From Mesaphorura yosii (taxonomy: Eukaryota; Arthropoda; Collembola; Poduromorpha; Tullbergiidae): 64,000 nt of DNA. The notes beneath the pieces are model-generated. The model was given only the letters and a program-made list of their open reading frames with translations. It made no database searches and was not told the origin of the DNA. Shown one piece after another: positions 9,872 through 22,240 of the stretch; the stretch's first letter is position 1, and each line of letters starts with the position of its first letter. The position numbers and the translations under genes are program-made. The DNA lies in NCBI GenBank assembly GCA_009869945.1, contig WIXG01000008.1, positions 186,001 through 250,000 on the forward strand. The letters run 5' to 3'.

Positions 9872-11675
9872 ATTGACTAGATTGGTCCTTCCGAGTAGAG
9901 GGAAAACAGCCCAACGCCGCTTCAACTTCCAATTGCATTTGCAACTAACTTCGTCGCCAGGTTTCACAACTCACGGAGCCACGACACTCACGAGAAGTCG
10001 GAGAGGTTGCGCTGCTGTGTATGAGGATGGCTAGCCTGAAAAATACGGCAATGAAACACATTACGTTCTTGAATTTTGTATGTATGATGGCCTGGTAAAA
10101 ATCGCCAGTTGGAAATATTAACGTTATTAACCAGACATGCGTCGTACCTCAAAGTCCGTACTCCGTAGCGTGAATTCTCTCTTCAATAAGATTATGACGG
10201 TAGAAACGGACAGAACCAGAAAACATGCCGGGGGAGTATTCCATAGATACACTACTGACACCACTGGAACAAAAATTCGAGATGGGCAATTTGGTAAGCC
10301 GAAAATGGACTTTCACACCATTACAATCGACTAACCTTTACGGCAACTTTGTTTTCACTATCACTCTCAAGTCACCAAAATCACCAAAACTTATTTCGTC
10401 GTACGAGTCCTTGCCGCGTGTCAGTGCATTTCTTACGACACCATCTTTAGTCTTTACACAAGCGCAAGTTCATCCAACTAGTTTGTGCATGTTAATATGC
10501 GTAATTGCAAGATTGGATAAGCGTTCAGCTAGTCGTTTCGTACCAAATCATCTAGCGTAGTATAACTTACACATAACGATTAGTACGGTTGAGCATGTGT
10601 GGGATTCTTGAATCAGGGCTCAAGGAAGGTGTGATAAGATAAACAAACTTCGTATTGCATGCACTCCAGGTGTACGTTTAAAGAGGATCGGCACTAATGC
10701 TGGATGCTGATTGAACTGCGGTACAGAGAATCAGACACAGGCACAAGCGAAGGTGAGAGATAGACAATTGAGTCAGAGAACGAGAACAGAGTCAGTTGAA
10801 CGTTTTCAGCATATAGACAGGAAGCTCGGATGAATCACTTATCAGTATCAATACACAGGGTAAGAAGATTGCTCTGAGTACACAGAACACAGAGCAAAAC
10901 GGTATACGTGAGTAAATAAAGCAAATATATTACAAATCGACACTCCAGAATTTACTCAGGATTTTCCTCCTGAACTATACAAACTAGTAACTTCTGTGTC
11001 GCGTCGCACGTCGAACGATCGTCACTGTTATAAATCGCAAGGAATCACGTACGGCAGTTATTTTAATGACTCAAATTACGCTGACGCTGGTTAATAAACG
11101 CCGCATTTTTATCTTTCGTGTAATCTGCACAACTGTGTAATCTGTGTAATTCAAGGCATTCGTTCAGATTGAATGCGACGAAAAACTGGCATCAGTGCCA
11201 TGGTACGCCACATACGATATGTTGATGACAAGCTACGGCAAGACTGTGCCATTTGCTGTACTTGAATAATGTAGCCATTTCTTAATTGAACCAATTCCTA
11301 TTTTTATTCCGTCACTTTGTTTATGTTTTCCGTTTGCTACACGCACGCCTTCTGAAGGATAACCTACATATCGGACCCGATTTCTTGGAACAGCATCAAG
11401 AAACGGCTATTATTCGGAGTAATGATTTAAGCGAAGAATAATGAGCTACAGATGTTCCATTTTGCCGACAAGACTCGGCCTTGTAATTGGAATAAGATTT
11501 TATTTGAGTGCTTTTGCTTTTGATCCAGCCGAAGCGTGCTAATCTTCGTTGCGAAATCTGTACGCCAGACAATAGGAGGAATTGTGCTACTGGAATTTAG
11601 AGACTACACGAACTACTGACTATAAAATGCTGATTTCTAAAGCATGCGTGCTCGATCAGTTTACAGTGACGACTG
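9872..11675. other. Intergenic, no gene recognised
   Basis: About 1.8 kb lying between two minus-strand genes. Open frames near 10137-10560 are in shifted, compositionally ordinary sequence and show no domain. The stretch at 10680-10945 is rich in AGAGA/CAGAG and ends with AATAAAG. It has the texture of a small LTR or UTR, but I found no paired repeat or target-site duplication. Confidence 0.4.
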
Positions 11676-13253
11676 TCAATCCAAAGGTGGTTCATTTACA
11701 TAGTTCCACGTCAGTCCGATTGTTTCCTCCGCAATTCTCAGCTGAATCAAGAACATGACATAAGTGACGAATGTGGTTATAATCTGGAATAAATTCGAAT
11801 TCGATTGTACTTTATATTCCATTTTTAAACACAGACAATTGGACGAACACGGCTTGCGACATACACTCAGCAGAAGTCTGTGATCAACTCGAAAGAGGTT
11901 GCACGCTGTGAGTTGCCATTTCCATTGTATCATGTATTCGCCAATTACTTCCCAGTAGTTCTGTCGAGAAAAGGCAGACTACAGGCACCACCCTGACCAG
12001 GCTGTGTAAACGATGGTAAACTTTTAATTCTTCCGTACACGTTGCCTCACCTGTGATTGTAAGAAAATCAAAGACGTGTTGGTGCTCTGGCTGACCTCGA
12101 AAAGAATGGACCTGATTTCTTCCTTAGTATTTGTCATCTAAAGGAAATACTCTTAGAACAAGTCAATTTTGATACCAGTAGTTAATTAACCTACCACAGT
12201 CCTCATGTGCTCGCCTGTGTGACTGATAAGGTAGAGCACGAGCAAACGGGTTAGTGCTGAAGCCACCAGCCTAACAATCAAGCCGACGCTCGTTGCTTCC
12301 TCTGGAGCCACCAACATCATTGAGATGCCGGCGACTTCAGGGGCCAAGGTCATATTCGAGGCCACAATGAGGATGATTGGAAACCCAATTGCCTCGTTAT
12401 AAAGTCGGAAGCAAGTCTGCAATTGTTGGAACCTCTGAAAGAATTTTATCGCTCGTTGGCGACTCTCTTCTCTAGGGTTGTTTTTCGAAACGGCTTGAAT
12501 CCATCCCCGTAAATCACAGTGCTTCTGGCACCGAAGATGATGTGAAAATTCGGCCACCATACATTGATAATGTTGCAGAAGTCTCAACCCGACCCAAAAG
12601 ACGATCCCAGTGACAAATGAGTTGGTTGCAAACAAGAGAGCGATGATTCCACTGCCAACTCCCATGAGATAAGAAGGCTCTGCCGGATGTCTGTAGCAAA
12701 AACCAGAAGTGTCTTGCCCCAACCCTTCATAAAGATCCAAGAATGACACCAGGAAGAATGAGTGACTGATTATCAAAAGAATGAAGTGTATAAGCGACAA
12801 TCCCAACAGGTTCGCATTTAGGTTTCTGGACGCCTGACTCCCACAACCAATCAAACCATTCATGGGGCAAGCGAGCTGGTTCATTTTCTCAAGTATTTCC
12901 AAAAGATTCGTTGAACGGAGACAACAATAGGTTCTCGTAAGTATGTCTGAAATTGCAATTGTCGATATGCTCGTGTATCTCATCAAAGACATGGTGAGAG
13001 AGTCTGGGAATGGGTTTTTAAGGCTCAGTGAGAAACACACGAGACTAGATGCCTGGAACATGATTAAGAAGAATCCGTAGCAGGCGCTGACCAGCAGACA
13101 ATATGGAAACTTAGAGAGAGTTGACCGCAAATTTGAGCTGTGACTGCTCAAGCTCGGTCGAGAGGACGAAATAATACAGCCTCCAATCCAGCCAATGAAG
13201 GTGGTAGCGGATATTAACTTGGAGAGAATAGCTGAATAATTTCGCTCCTCCAT
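11676..13253 (-). CDS. Gustatory receptor (7tm_7 family)
   Basis: Four minus-strand exons, 13253-12195, 12137-12051, 11960-11865 and 11783-11676, all joined in phase 0, give 449 residues. The large first exon carries the N-terminus and six hydrophobic segments (for example LIHFILLIISHSFFLVSFL and VGSGIIALLFATNSFVTGIV). The three short exons carry the diagnostic gustatory-receptor C-terminus: a WQLTACNLFRVDHRLLLS helix, a phase-0 intron just before TM7, then IITTFVTYVMFLIQL, which is the TYhhhhhQF-type signature (here ending QL). A three-short-exon 3' structure with phase-0 introns is typical of insect and other arthropod gustatory receptors. They are ligand-gated cation channels for tastants in sensory dendrites. 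Sequence alone does not indicate the ligand (sugar, bitter, CO2). It is not closely related to the chemoreceptor pair at 2-5 kb. Confidence 0.85.
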
Positions 13254-14073
13254 TTCAGATTTGAATCGTTTGATGAATGAACCGCATCTTCGGACCTTTC
13301 AACCTTTTCCCAACGTATGTCCAACACCCACTGGCACGCTGTGGGACCTTAGTGCAATCATTTATTCCGTTCTTCCTGCCTTCTCAAACATAGATTAAGG
13401 ATAGGAGAACCTTGGAATATGTGTCGTCATTTTAATTAAAAACCATCCTGATTAAGGGTCCTCGACAGACCCCAAGTGGCGGGTAAACATGTTCAGTACG
13501 GTTAGTCCATTGAATTCGAACTACTTTCATGCAGTGCGCTGAATTGCTCTGTTTTGTTGTGAATAATCACATTGTACAACACTTCAGTTTAAATTAAATT
13601 GGTGGGTCGACTGAAACTCGGGAACTCATACGATTATGTTGATACATTTCGTGTAATTAATGTTTGGACTAATATGTATGCAAATATTTACAAGTGTGCT
13701 ACAGGTTAAAGGACTATTGAGCTGACAAGCAATTTTCCTGCGTCAATTCATTTCACATTATGACGGGAATGACGGCCATTCTCCGTTTCCGAAGCCTTTC
13801 CCTGTCCTGTCAAATTCATAATTAAAATGAAGAACCCAATAGCAGATTTGTATCATTGTGAAGTGTCAGCCGAAAAGAAGCTCATTAAAGCAACAGAGCT
13901 TACGAGCAGATTAAAGTAAGTGTTTATTAATTTAGTGTCAGTGACAGACCCTGCTACATCGATGTGTTACATGTTAATGCTAAGGAGTGAGGGCACTCGT
14001 TTTCACAAGCATACGATAATTGTAGCAAAAAAATTAATCAGTTCTAACAGGTGCAAGATAGCAGGCAGCGGAC
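13254..14073. other. Intergenic between two minus-strand genes
   Basis: About 820 nt, AT-rich, with no supported gene. It must include the promoter of the gustatory receptor (adjacent to 13253) and the 3' UTR of the small membrane protein gene. Confidence 0.5.
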
Positions 14074-14557
14074 TTATGGCTTTCTTAAAGGTCCAACAAC
14101 TTCTGTTATGTCTCGACTAGCCGCCATAACCACTCCGATCGTAACAGCGCAAATCACCGCAAAAACCAGCAGGATTCCACTGCACAAGAAGAAATCGGTT
14201 TCAAACTTCTTAACTGGCGCAGTCTCCTCCATATAAAACTTCTGTTGGTCACCGTGAATCAATGATGTCTTCCGCTCCGTGAAATCTATTGGATCAGATG
14301 GTCGACCTGCAACGCAAATTACAGTTCATTGCCCCAATTTCTTAATACATAATTCCCGGATGTCATAAAGAACTTGTGCACTTACGGCCTCCAGTCATTG
14401 GCACCGGCTTGTTCAATTCGGCTATATCGACCGATTCAACCACAATTGCAGACGGAGCAAGTTTCGGTACTGCAGCTGCTGGTGGACCAGGTGGTGGTGG
14501 CGGAGGTTGGGGAGGGGGTGAACCACCGTCCTTGTCTTTAACTTTAGAATCGGACAT
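14074..14557 (-). CDS. Small single-pass membrane protein with polyproline N-terminus
   Basis: Exons 14557-14386 and 14306-14074 (donor GTAAGT, acceptor TTGCAG) give 134 residues. The N-terminal 20 residues are charged (MSDSKVKDKDGG) and run into a proline tract (PPPQPPPPPPGPPAAAVP). The middle region is hydrophilic. One transmembrane helix (FLCSGILLVFAVICAVTIGVVMAA) lies about 35 residues before the C-terminus, followed by a short tail ending in GPLRKP. No signal peptide is visible, so the type II or tail-proximal orientation is open. The proline tract could bind SH3/WW/EVH1 partners. An acceptor-like TTTTTCCAG just upstream of the ATG suggests a non-coding first exon. The family is not recognised. 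Confidence 0.7.
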
Positions 14558-15891
14558 GTTGTCTGTCTGGAAAAATCAGATAGACAAATAGAATCAAACC
14601 CAAACCACTCATGAGTTTATAACTACACTCTTTGGGTTAGGCTACAATTTACGAACTTACGTTAAGATTTTATCCGAATCAAATAGCGAGCGATGGTACA
14701 CTTTCCCCAAGAAGTCAAGGGTGAGACGAACAGAAGGAAGTTAACCTACACTTCTGCAGGCGGCACCCACTTTATAACTGCCAACTGCGCGGAGACCACT
14801 CCTTTGGCGTGCCGTGTCTTCAGAAATCCGCATTGTGAAGTTGTGATCTGGCAATCAAGCATCGTATCGCACAGTCACACTTTACATGGTAACACCGTCA
14901 TGTGAAGGTGCTGTTAAGAATTTCATCACACTTGCGGTAAATACCGAGACGCACAGATGCAATTAGCCTTTATTCTCATCATTATTGGTTGTAAGAAATG
15001 GATGGAGCTATTTCGTTCGGGGATGAATGAAGCCTCTGAAGCTGGTTTACAAACTTATCATAAGGGTTCCTAGATGCCGACTCTTCATACTATTCACAAC
15101 TTGTAGCCCGGTCGGAGCTGAAAAGCCAATTTCTTTCTTAGGCTTGCTTTCACCCGCCGTACTCAGACGAGAACTCCATCATCACAATTTTATCAGATTA
15201 CAGAAAAGACGCAGCGTTCACCGGCTTCGCCGTTCGAGATCTGCGTATGCTTGCCTGCTCTGATTCTGGTGTCGTTGTCTCCTGGCCTCCTCATCGTCAT
15301 TTCCAATCTTTTTGTTGCAAAAGGATGCGCAGGGAGCCTTTCTTCAGAACAATCTCATTATTTTGCAAGTGCGGCACGCTGCACGAGACACCATACGATG
15401 ATGTTTGCCTTCCAGATCCCGACAGGCATAAAGTGAAATTCAATTCACTCTTTCTGTTTCTGCTGTGCATTGCGCAGTCAAACGGTGCTATGTCGCATGA
15501 GTTTTGCAGCCAAAGTCACAGGAAACAGCTTGGTCCTCTTTTTCAAAATTATAATCATAAAAGAAAACGAGTCGGGAGTCGTGACTGCTCCTCGGCCACA
15601 GTGGCCTTGTTGAGCAGTCGAGTGTCGACTAACTCCTTTAGAAATCAATGCCGCTGATCATTTACGCGAGCAGTGCGAGACGGAAAAGTTTCAAAGAAAA
15701 CCCAATTTGTAATTTAGAACCGCAGAACGGCAGGACGCAGATTGAAACTTTCGAGGCATGAAGGCACCTCGGACGTTGAGCCTTAAATTCGCTCTCATCC
15801 ATGCCCGCCTCAATTTTCACTGCTATTGGGTTTGGAGAAGGTCCAAGTGATGCCATCACGATCAAGTTCGATGTACGACATTATTAAATAT

Positions 15892-16323
15892 TCATAAGAC
15901 ACGATAAATTGACTGAGTCAGCTCAGCGGGACGGTGATGAGAGCCACTTTGGAGGAGCGAAGACAAAAGACTAAAGATAAACTCAAACTTTAGAGACAAC
16001 GACAAAAGAAAGTTTCCAATGCTTTCCATTACAAGCAAGCGTATTGATTCAATGTGGATTTTGTGATGTGAAGTGAGAGTCAGTTCGTTAACAGTTCCGC
16101 ACGCCCACGAAGAAGTCGGAGCATTATTTCTGTAATTCTGACTGAACACTGAAGCTTCTTCCATTTCACGACTTTCCAAGTCCCGGTCGCATTTGGCTTT
16201 GATTTGCATCCGACCTGTCAAAATTAAACACGTATCGCTGTCATGAGTCGAGTCATGAGCCTTGAGCAATGCAAGCAAGTAAATGGCAAATGGCAGGAAG
16301 AGGAACCATATTTCTGTCAGCAT
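15892..16323 (-). CDS. Doubtful small secreted or membrane protein
   Basis: The frame has 143 residues from an ATG at 16323. The first ~25 residues look like a signal peptide or membrane anchor (MLTEIWFLFLPFAIYLLALL). A cysteine-bearing middle (DTCLIL, AKCDRD, WACGTV) follows, then a second hydrophobic stretch near the C-terminus. No family is recognised, no intron can be argued for, and the C-terminal third looks like ordinary non-coding translation. Listed only because the N-terminus is plausible. Confidence 0.18.
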   Translation of the reverse strand: MLTEIWFLFLPFAIYLLALLKAHDSTHDSDTCLILTGRMQIKAKCDRDLESREMEEASVFSQNYRNNAPTSSWACGTVNELTLTSHHKIHIESIRLLVMESIGNFLLSLSLKFEFIFSLLSSLLQSGSHHRPAELTQSIYRVL

Positions 16324-19300
16324 ACGCAAAAATAATTTAATCTGTACAACCACTACACTGCGTAACGCAATGCGAAAGTAAAAGCAGGCGTGGAGTTAAT
16401 GGAAAGAAAAGTTCAAACCGTCGTCCTCCAGCTCGTAGGCATCGTCTTGGGATTCATGCATTTCCTGTGTTGCTGCCCTGTTGCGTGAGTCGTGAGTCTA
16501 TACAAAGAGAATTTTTAAGTCTACACACAAAATTCACAAAGGGAGAGACGGAAAAGATTTTGGGAGCTGAAAGCCAAACTAAACTACTTTCATAAACTAT
16601 TCTTCCGTAGCACCAAGCCAAGCATTATGCAAGCGGCACGCAGAAAGCACGGAGGCACGACTCTGCGTGGAGCAGAGCAACTAGTTAAGTGATAAATGAT
16701 GTGTGCTTGGGTAAAGAACTTTGAATGGTGAAAGTTCAAGTTTTCTCTCTGTTTCTGGCCGGGATGACATTTAAAATGAGTGAGTAGAAAAGTTTCAATT
16801 TTTCTATTATAATTTTTAAGAACTTAATGCTCGCCCTCAGAAAAGAACTCGCGGGAAGGATACTTTATGAATTAAAAGTTCTCGAGTACAAACAAACGCC
16901 TGGCCTAATGCCTGTCTCAGTCAAGTGCCTGTTCTGTGTCTGGGTTCTTTTTACCCGCATCCACGGCTTAGCCCCAAGCGTAGTTGAAGTAAAGACAAAA
17001 TCAGTGCTTAGCTTTGCGTTAGACTCTAATCACACCCAGAAATCGGTTCGAATGCTCGAAATGGAGCTCCAAATTCATGATCCATTATGATTACTTACGA
17101 ACAGTGAGGCAAGGGCTGGATATGTGCAAAGTAAATTATAGGGCTACGTGTATTAAAGTATAGCGCCACGTGAATGCCTAATTCGATTAGTGCGTAATCT
17201 CACTGTAAAAATAACATTTTAAGATGTCAGGTTTATTTACATTGTGCGCATACATTTCAGGTTTTGTCCCAAGAAAGAATAACAATGGGATGGGTGGTGC
17301 CGACTTTTATCACGCGCCGTGCCTCCGGTACGCGCTTAATCTTAATCGTGCTTTTTATGTTTTCGACTCCCATTTTCTAATCTTGCATTGATTTGGCCGT
17401 GCGACTTCTGCTGGATTACAATTCTATCGACCAAAGTGCTTGTAATTGAAATACAGACTACTGTAGATGTGCTTGGGTGCTGCTTTGGGCGTTACTGAAA
17501 CTACCAGTTCAACCCCACCTGAATTTCATGAATGTCATTTTCATTCCGATTCTTACAATTCATAATTCAACATGGGCATAAAGATAAGGTTTACCAGGAC
17601 GGCGTAAAGCGAAAAATCATTCCCTGTTTAATGTTTCAAATGAGGTATTACTCCTGAAATTACATGAATAAAGACAAGGGAATAATGAAATATGAAGTTA
17701 TTTGAAACATTATGACAATCATGAATAGCCTGTAATGAAAGTGATACAGCCGAAATAAACCTGGAATGGCTATTGCTTAATGAAAGTGCTATCAACAAGA
17801 GTGCTCTAGTGAACTTTTACCCCAAAGACAATGCTGAATCTCTGGATATTTGAGACTTTTCTTTTGTTACGTCAAGAAACTCATTAGCGTAATTAAGAAT
17901 CATAATTACAAACAAAAAATAATTGGCCAAAATGTTGGAATCGAGTTCTTTCATTACACCTCGTATTTCCATCATTGAGGCCCCGTGGCTACTCTGGAAG
18001 GTAAATTAGATGTGTCATTTCATTATTTCTTGCATAAAGTTTATGTGAGAAGTGAGTCACCACTAATTTCCAGAATGACTTTTTGTCTCTAGAAGCGCAA
18101 GTTGCAGAGAGGAATCGTCAAAGAATAATGGGTATGGTTCCTTCACAACTTCATGATTTCCTCTTATTTTAATAATTTGCCAACTTAATTCAGTGAAGTA
18201 CACAAAACGAGTCGAGTACAAAACCTTAACTGATACAGCCGATGGTGTCTACAACTGCGGCATGCACTCGATACTCTTGAAGTTCACGCATTTTCGTGAT
18301 GGCACACGATTTACCTGCGATTTTACATAGCAAACAAACGAACAACGAACAAATATATGCTAGAAAGAACCTCATTTTCTCTTCTGCTTACGCTCATTCT
18401 TGATTGTTGTTGTAAGGAAACGTGACCTTTCCCTCTAAATACCTTATTGAATTTATTACTCGCTGCACCGCACAATATGTTAAAGTACACGCTTCGACTC
18501 GAGCTGCAATAAACGTGCGATTACATGAACAATCTCCACCTTAATAACCCAGATTAAAATCTGAAATCCTCCACGACAGCACTGCGTTCTGGTTTAGAAC
18601 TGCATGTGTACGGGTACGTGTTCGGTGGTGTAATTAGCCAAATTACAATTCATTAGTGTCAAAGTATGGTGTAATAACAGAAAAGTATTTCCTCTCGGTT
18701 TCATTGCATATTATTATAAATTGCTTCTGCATAAGAAGTCATTAATTCTATCGCACTAGAAATCTGTAGCGCAGATCGCGTGCTGTGCGACACGCACAAT
18801 ATTTATGATCGCATTACATGCGACTGCGACTCAATGCGCTCGCCTATGGCTGGAGTGCCTGAGTATGAATATTGTTCCCGCTGAATGTGATATTGAATTT
18901 GTCACGAGTGTGGAGAGCGAGCTTAGAATGGGCCTGGCCTCGCAATTCAGCATGAATGCAGTAATCGCACCGATTCGACTTTTAATTCCATGCCAGTAAA
19001 TTGCCAATTATGACATAAAGGCATAACGGCTGACAGAAATTAAAAAATTCAGGTTTTATTGCCAAATGAGTAATAAATCGGAGATATGAGTACGCTAACT
19101 CAACCCAGGACACCTGAAGTTTTAGCTTAATATCCGACACAAGTTCAGATGAACTTAACAGAACGTCAGCTGGACAGTGCATGCAGTCCAACCAGCCAAC
19201 GACAAAATAGTTCAAAATCGCATTTCAAATTTCTATCAAAAGTAATCTGGCTGATTCTTCTTCCAGATCACATCCAGAAATATCCTTGTCTGCATTGTTT

Positions 19301-20459
19301 CGTGAATTATTTCATTTTGTACTTTCTGCGAATCAAAAATAAAAAATTGAGCAAAAGCAGGCATGGAATGTTTATTGAAACAAGGCCGAGTGTCCTGTTG
19401 CTATCCGATAGGAAATGAAACCATTGTCTTGACTTTGATGTCTGGATGGAGATGTAGAATTTATAGACAGAACAAAGCGAGCAAAGATTTAAATCGCAGA
19501 TACGCTTGAACTTGTACCATCTGCCTTCGAGATAAGGAAATAATTTTTTGTTTGCTCTTTCTATTTTTCTTATTCCAAGGCCAGCTCAAACTCAAAGAAT
19601 GAAATAAAAGTTTAAGTGGAATTCCTTTGAGAGATCAAAATATCTCGTCTGCACGTCCTTTCGAGTTCCGACTCCTTCGGCTGCCCTCGTTGACGTATTC
19701 TCTTATTAGTGTTGCATTACAGGCATGAATTATATATTTTATGTACCCAAGCATGTTATTTCTTACTCTTATCACTCCAAATTTCGTGTCTCAGGGAGAA
19801 AATGTTTATGTACCGTTATTTTATCATTTCCGAGTAAGCTTGGCCCCGCATGCCGATCTTACATTGCAGCCATAACTTTCTACCTGCACTCCGTTATCAG
19901 GTTGCGGAGAATATAGCACCAAAGGGAGAGTTGTGAACTGAAGCACCAAGGAAATCTTGACTTTTAGCTGTTCATTAGTGTGTTGTAACAAATTGCAAAT
20001 AGTTTTGAGGTCGATATCTGATGGAATTGGCGCGCAACAGTTTAGTTTTTTAGGATAAATACCTTTGGTAGATTTAGAAATATTTATTTGCTAGAAGTTC
20101 ACTAATTGGTGCTTGTGAGATCAAGTAGAATTGTTTCGCGTAACGCGTAACATTTTGATACTGCCGAGCTAACCGCAAATACGAATCCTCCGACTAAATA
20201 CATCCGAATTGGGATTCCTTAAGCTTCCGAAATTCCAATTCAGTTGGAAAGAATGTGCTACGGTTGATACTACCGCTGCTGCGGTCGTGACCGCGTAATA
20301 TTTTATTTCCCAACAACATCCGAAGCAATCTAAATGTGGTTTAGTGTTACTATATATTTTGGTCACGTTGAGTAAGATGTATTCTTTTTCATCCTCGAAA
20401 AAACACAAAATTGAGACAAGTATTGTTTCTGAAGCCCAAATAAAGAAGTACGTACGCTG

Positions 20460-20715
20460 GCGCGGATGCTGGAGGAGAGAAAGGGGAAAGTATTAAGTGT
20501 ACATAATGTAAGAGGATAAGTGCAAATGTTTCCAGGATAAAATACAAAATATAAATCACAAAAGAAGCGAAAAAGTTAGTTTCTCATAAAATAATGCTGG
20601 GAAATATCTTCCGACCGTACGCACGAGCTTGTTGTGGGGTCGCTGCTCTGTTGCACTGACGGAAGTGCTTGTTGTAACTTTTTGAGAGCGAAAAGGATCA
20701 GCGTAAGTAGGTGGG
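20460..20715 (+). repeat. Non-coding segment, copy 1 (partner at 40979-41262)
   Basis: Two blocks recur in the same order about 20.5 kb downstream. Block one runs from GCGCGGATG through GTATTAAGTGTA and AGGATAAGTG to AAATATAAATCACAAA. Block two contains AAAAGGATCAGCGTAAGTAGG, matching AAAAAGGATCAACGTAAGCAGG. Spacing between blocks is similar in both copies (about 230 and 260 nt). No coding frame is shared. Confidence 0.6.
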
Positions 20716-21086
20716 AAAACGAAAGTTGGTTAGGAGAAGTTAAATCTTCCTGGACGCAGGCACAAAACTCCATAAGCTTCATTCATATCCTGCCTTTATG
20801 TTGGGAGCTAACGAAAAGGGTCAGCTATTGGGTGATCATTGAGTAATTCTTATGATTGGACGAATCCAAAGATTCGGTCAATAGAGCAGCGATCAGTGTC
20901 ATTTAAAGTGTACACCATTTCTTAAATTACTAAAGATTTGACTAAGATCAACCCTTGTTTCGATGAGGTGAAATTTTATCATACCGTGAAAAAATTTGTA
21001 CAAATATTGATTTTCAACCGACGCAATTTCCCAGTTTTGAAAACACATGTCCACTCATGGCGAAAGCGAGCGCAAGAAAGGAATTT

Positions 21087-22240
21087 GGAGAAACCTCAAA
21101 TATACACAATAATTTACACATGTCAAAATCACTTTAATGCATGTTGAAAGAAATCTTTTACTCACTCACATGCGAGGCGAATGCTTGCACAAGGCACAAT
21201 ATGCCATACCCTGGGCACGTACACACGGATTGAATTTCTGATAGCCCACAATTGTGGTGCAGAACGTCTTTCTTTTATCGGGACGCCACGCACAAACACA
21301 AACCATGAACACGACACACCTTCTTTGAGTTACCGGCCAGCCAGCCTGCTTGCCCCGGGTCTCGAGTGCTTGCCGTGGCTTGACTTGGCGTGGCGTGCAC
21401 AAAGCACCATGCAGATTTCCTTCATTTCCTGACAAAACCTCAACGCAGCGCTCCAGAGCACAATCTTAATTTCAATGCGTATGCATACAGAGCGGAAATA
21501 GCTTTGAGATATTTGCATTGTAAAAAATGTATTCGATTTACAGCTCGCGTTTTTATTGTGTTTTTAAGAACTTTGCTGTTTGTTTTACGTTCAATCAACT
21601 CTGAAAGAACGTTTCTCCTTTCAACTTTTTCGGTAAACTTTGTTTGACTGGGACAGAGCGTTCGAATTTTCAATGCTTACCCGCTCTGTTGCTGCCCGCA
21701 CGCATGCAGCGGCGGCAGCGAGACGAAGAGGAATTGCCCTGCTCATTGTTTTAATACACTCTTGACATTTGCCTTGCACTTGCTCGCAGTTAAGGCAATT
21801 TGTATAAATAAGCCGTGAAGCCACCGCAGCGCAGAGGCTGTGGAAGAACGTCGAAACATTTATGAACCTAATTTGTTCTATTTTTATTCAGCCGGGGACT
21901 GAGCCCGGATCGGATGCGTCCCAAAGCGGCTTGAAGTGCACTAATATAATTTAACACCCGCACTTCGTTGGTTTTGTTCGAATTCAAATGGGACATAACC
22001 ACACGGCAGCGGGAGCGGCAGGCGTCAGCGTTTGCATTGCAAGTGCGATGCAGTTCCTACTTTTCCATCTTTTATGAGACATTGAATACGTCAACTGAAC
22101 AAACGCAGACTCTATTATTGAGTTTATCTCTGGCAATTTTCGGTTCCAGTTCCAGCAGCAGCAGCTCGAAAGCTTCGCTTCGTGCATATCATGTTCTCGC
22201 TTTTGAATGTGAGTGGAGAAAATTATCATAATTTTAATAC
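21087..22240 (+). repeat. Non-coding segment, partner at 54506-55628 (and partly 59212-59565)
   Basis: Three matches lie at a nearly constant offset of about 33.4 kb. They are ACACATGTCAAAATCACTTT at 21117 with ACACATGTCAAAAACACTTT downstream, TAATATAATTTA near 21942 with TAAATATAATTTA near 55400, and GAGAAAATTATCATAATTTT at 22205 with GAGAAAATTATCATGATTTT near 55609. The constant offset is what makes these more than chance. Confidence 0.5.

Noticed and set aside
10225-10560. 111-residue plus-strand frame starting MPGEYSIDTLLTPLEQ
   Set aside because: The first 23 codons before a GTAAGC could be an exon, but no continuation exon was found.
10660-10945. Possible solo LTR (AGAGA-rich, ending near AATAAAG)
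   Set aside because: No TG..CA ends, no second copy and no convincing target-site duplication.
15027-15657. Overlapping plus-strand frames with a hydrophobic, cysteine-bearing start
   Set aside because: Frames overlap each other without a consistent exon model or recognised motif.
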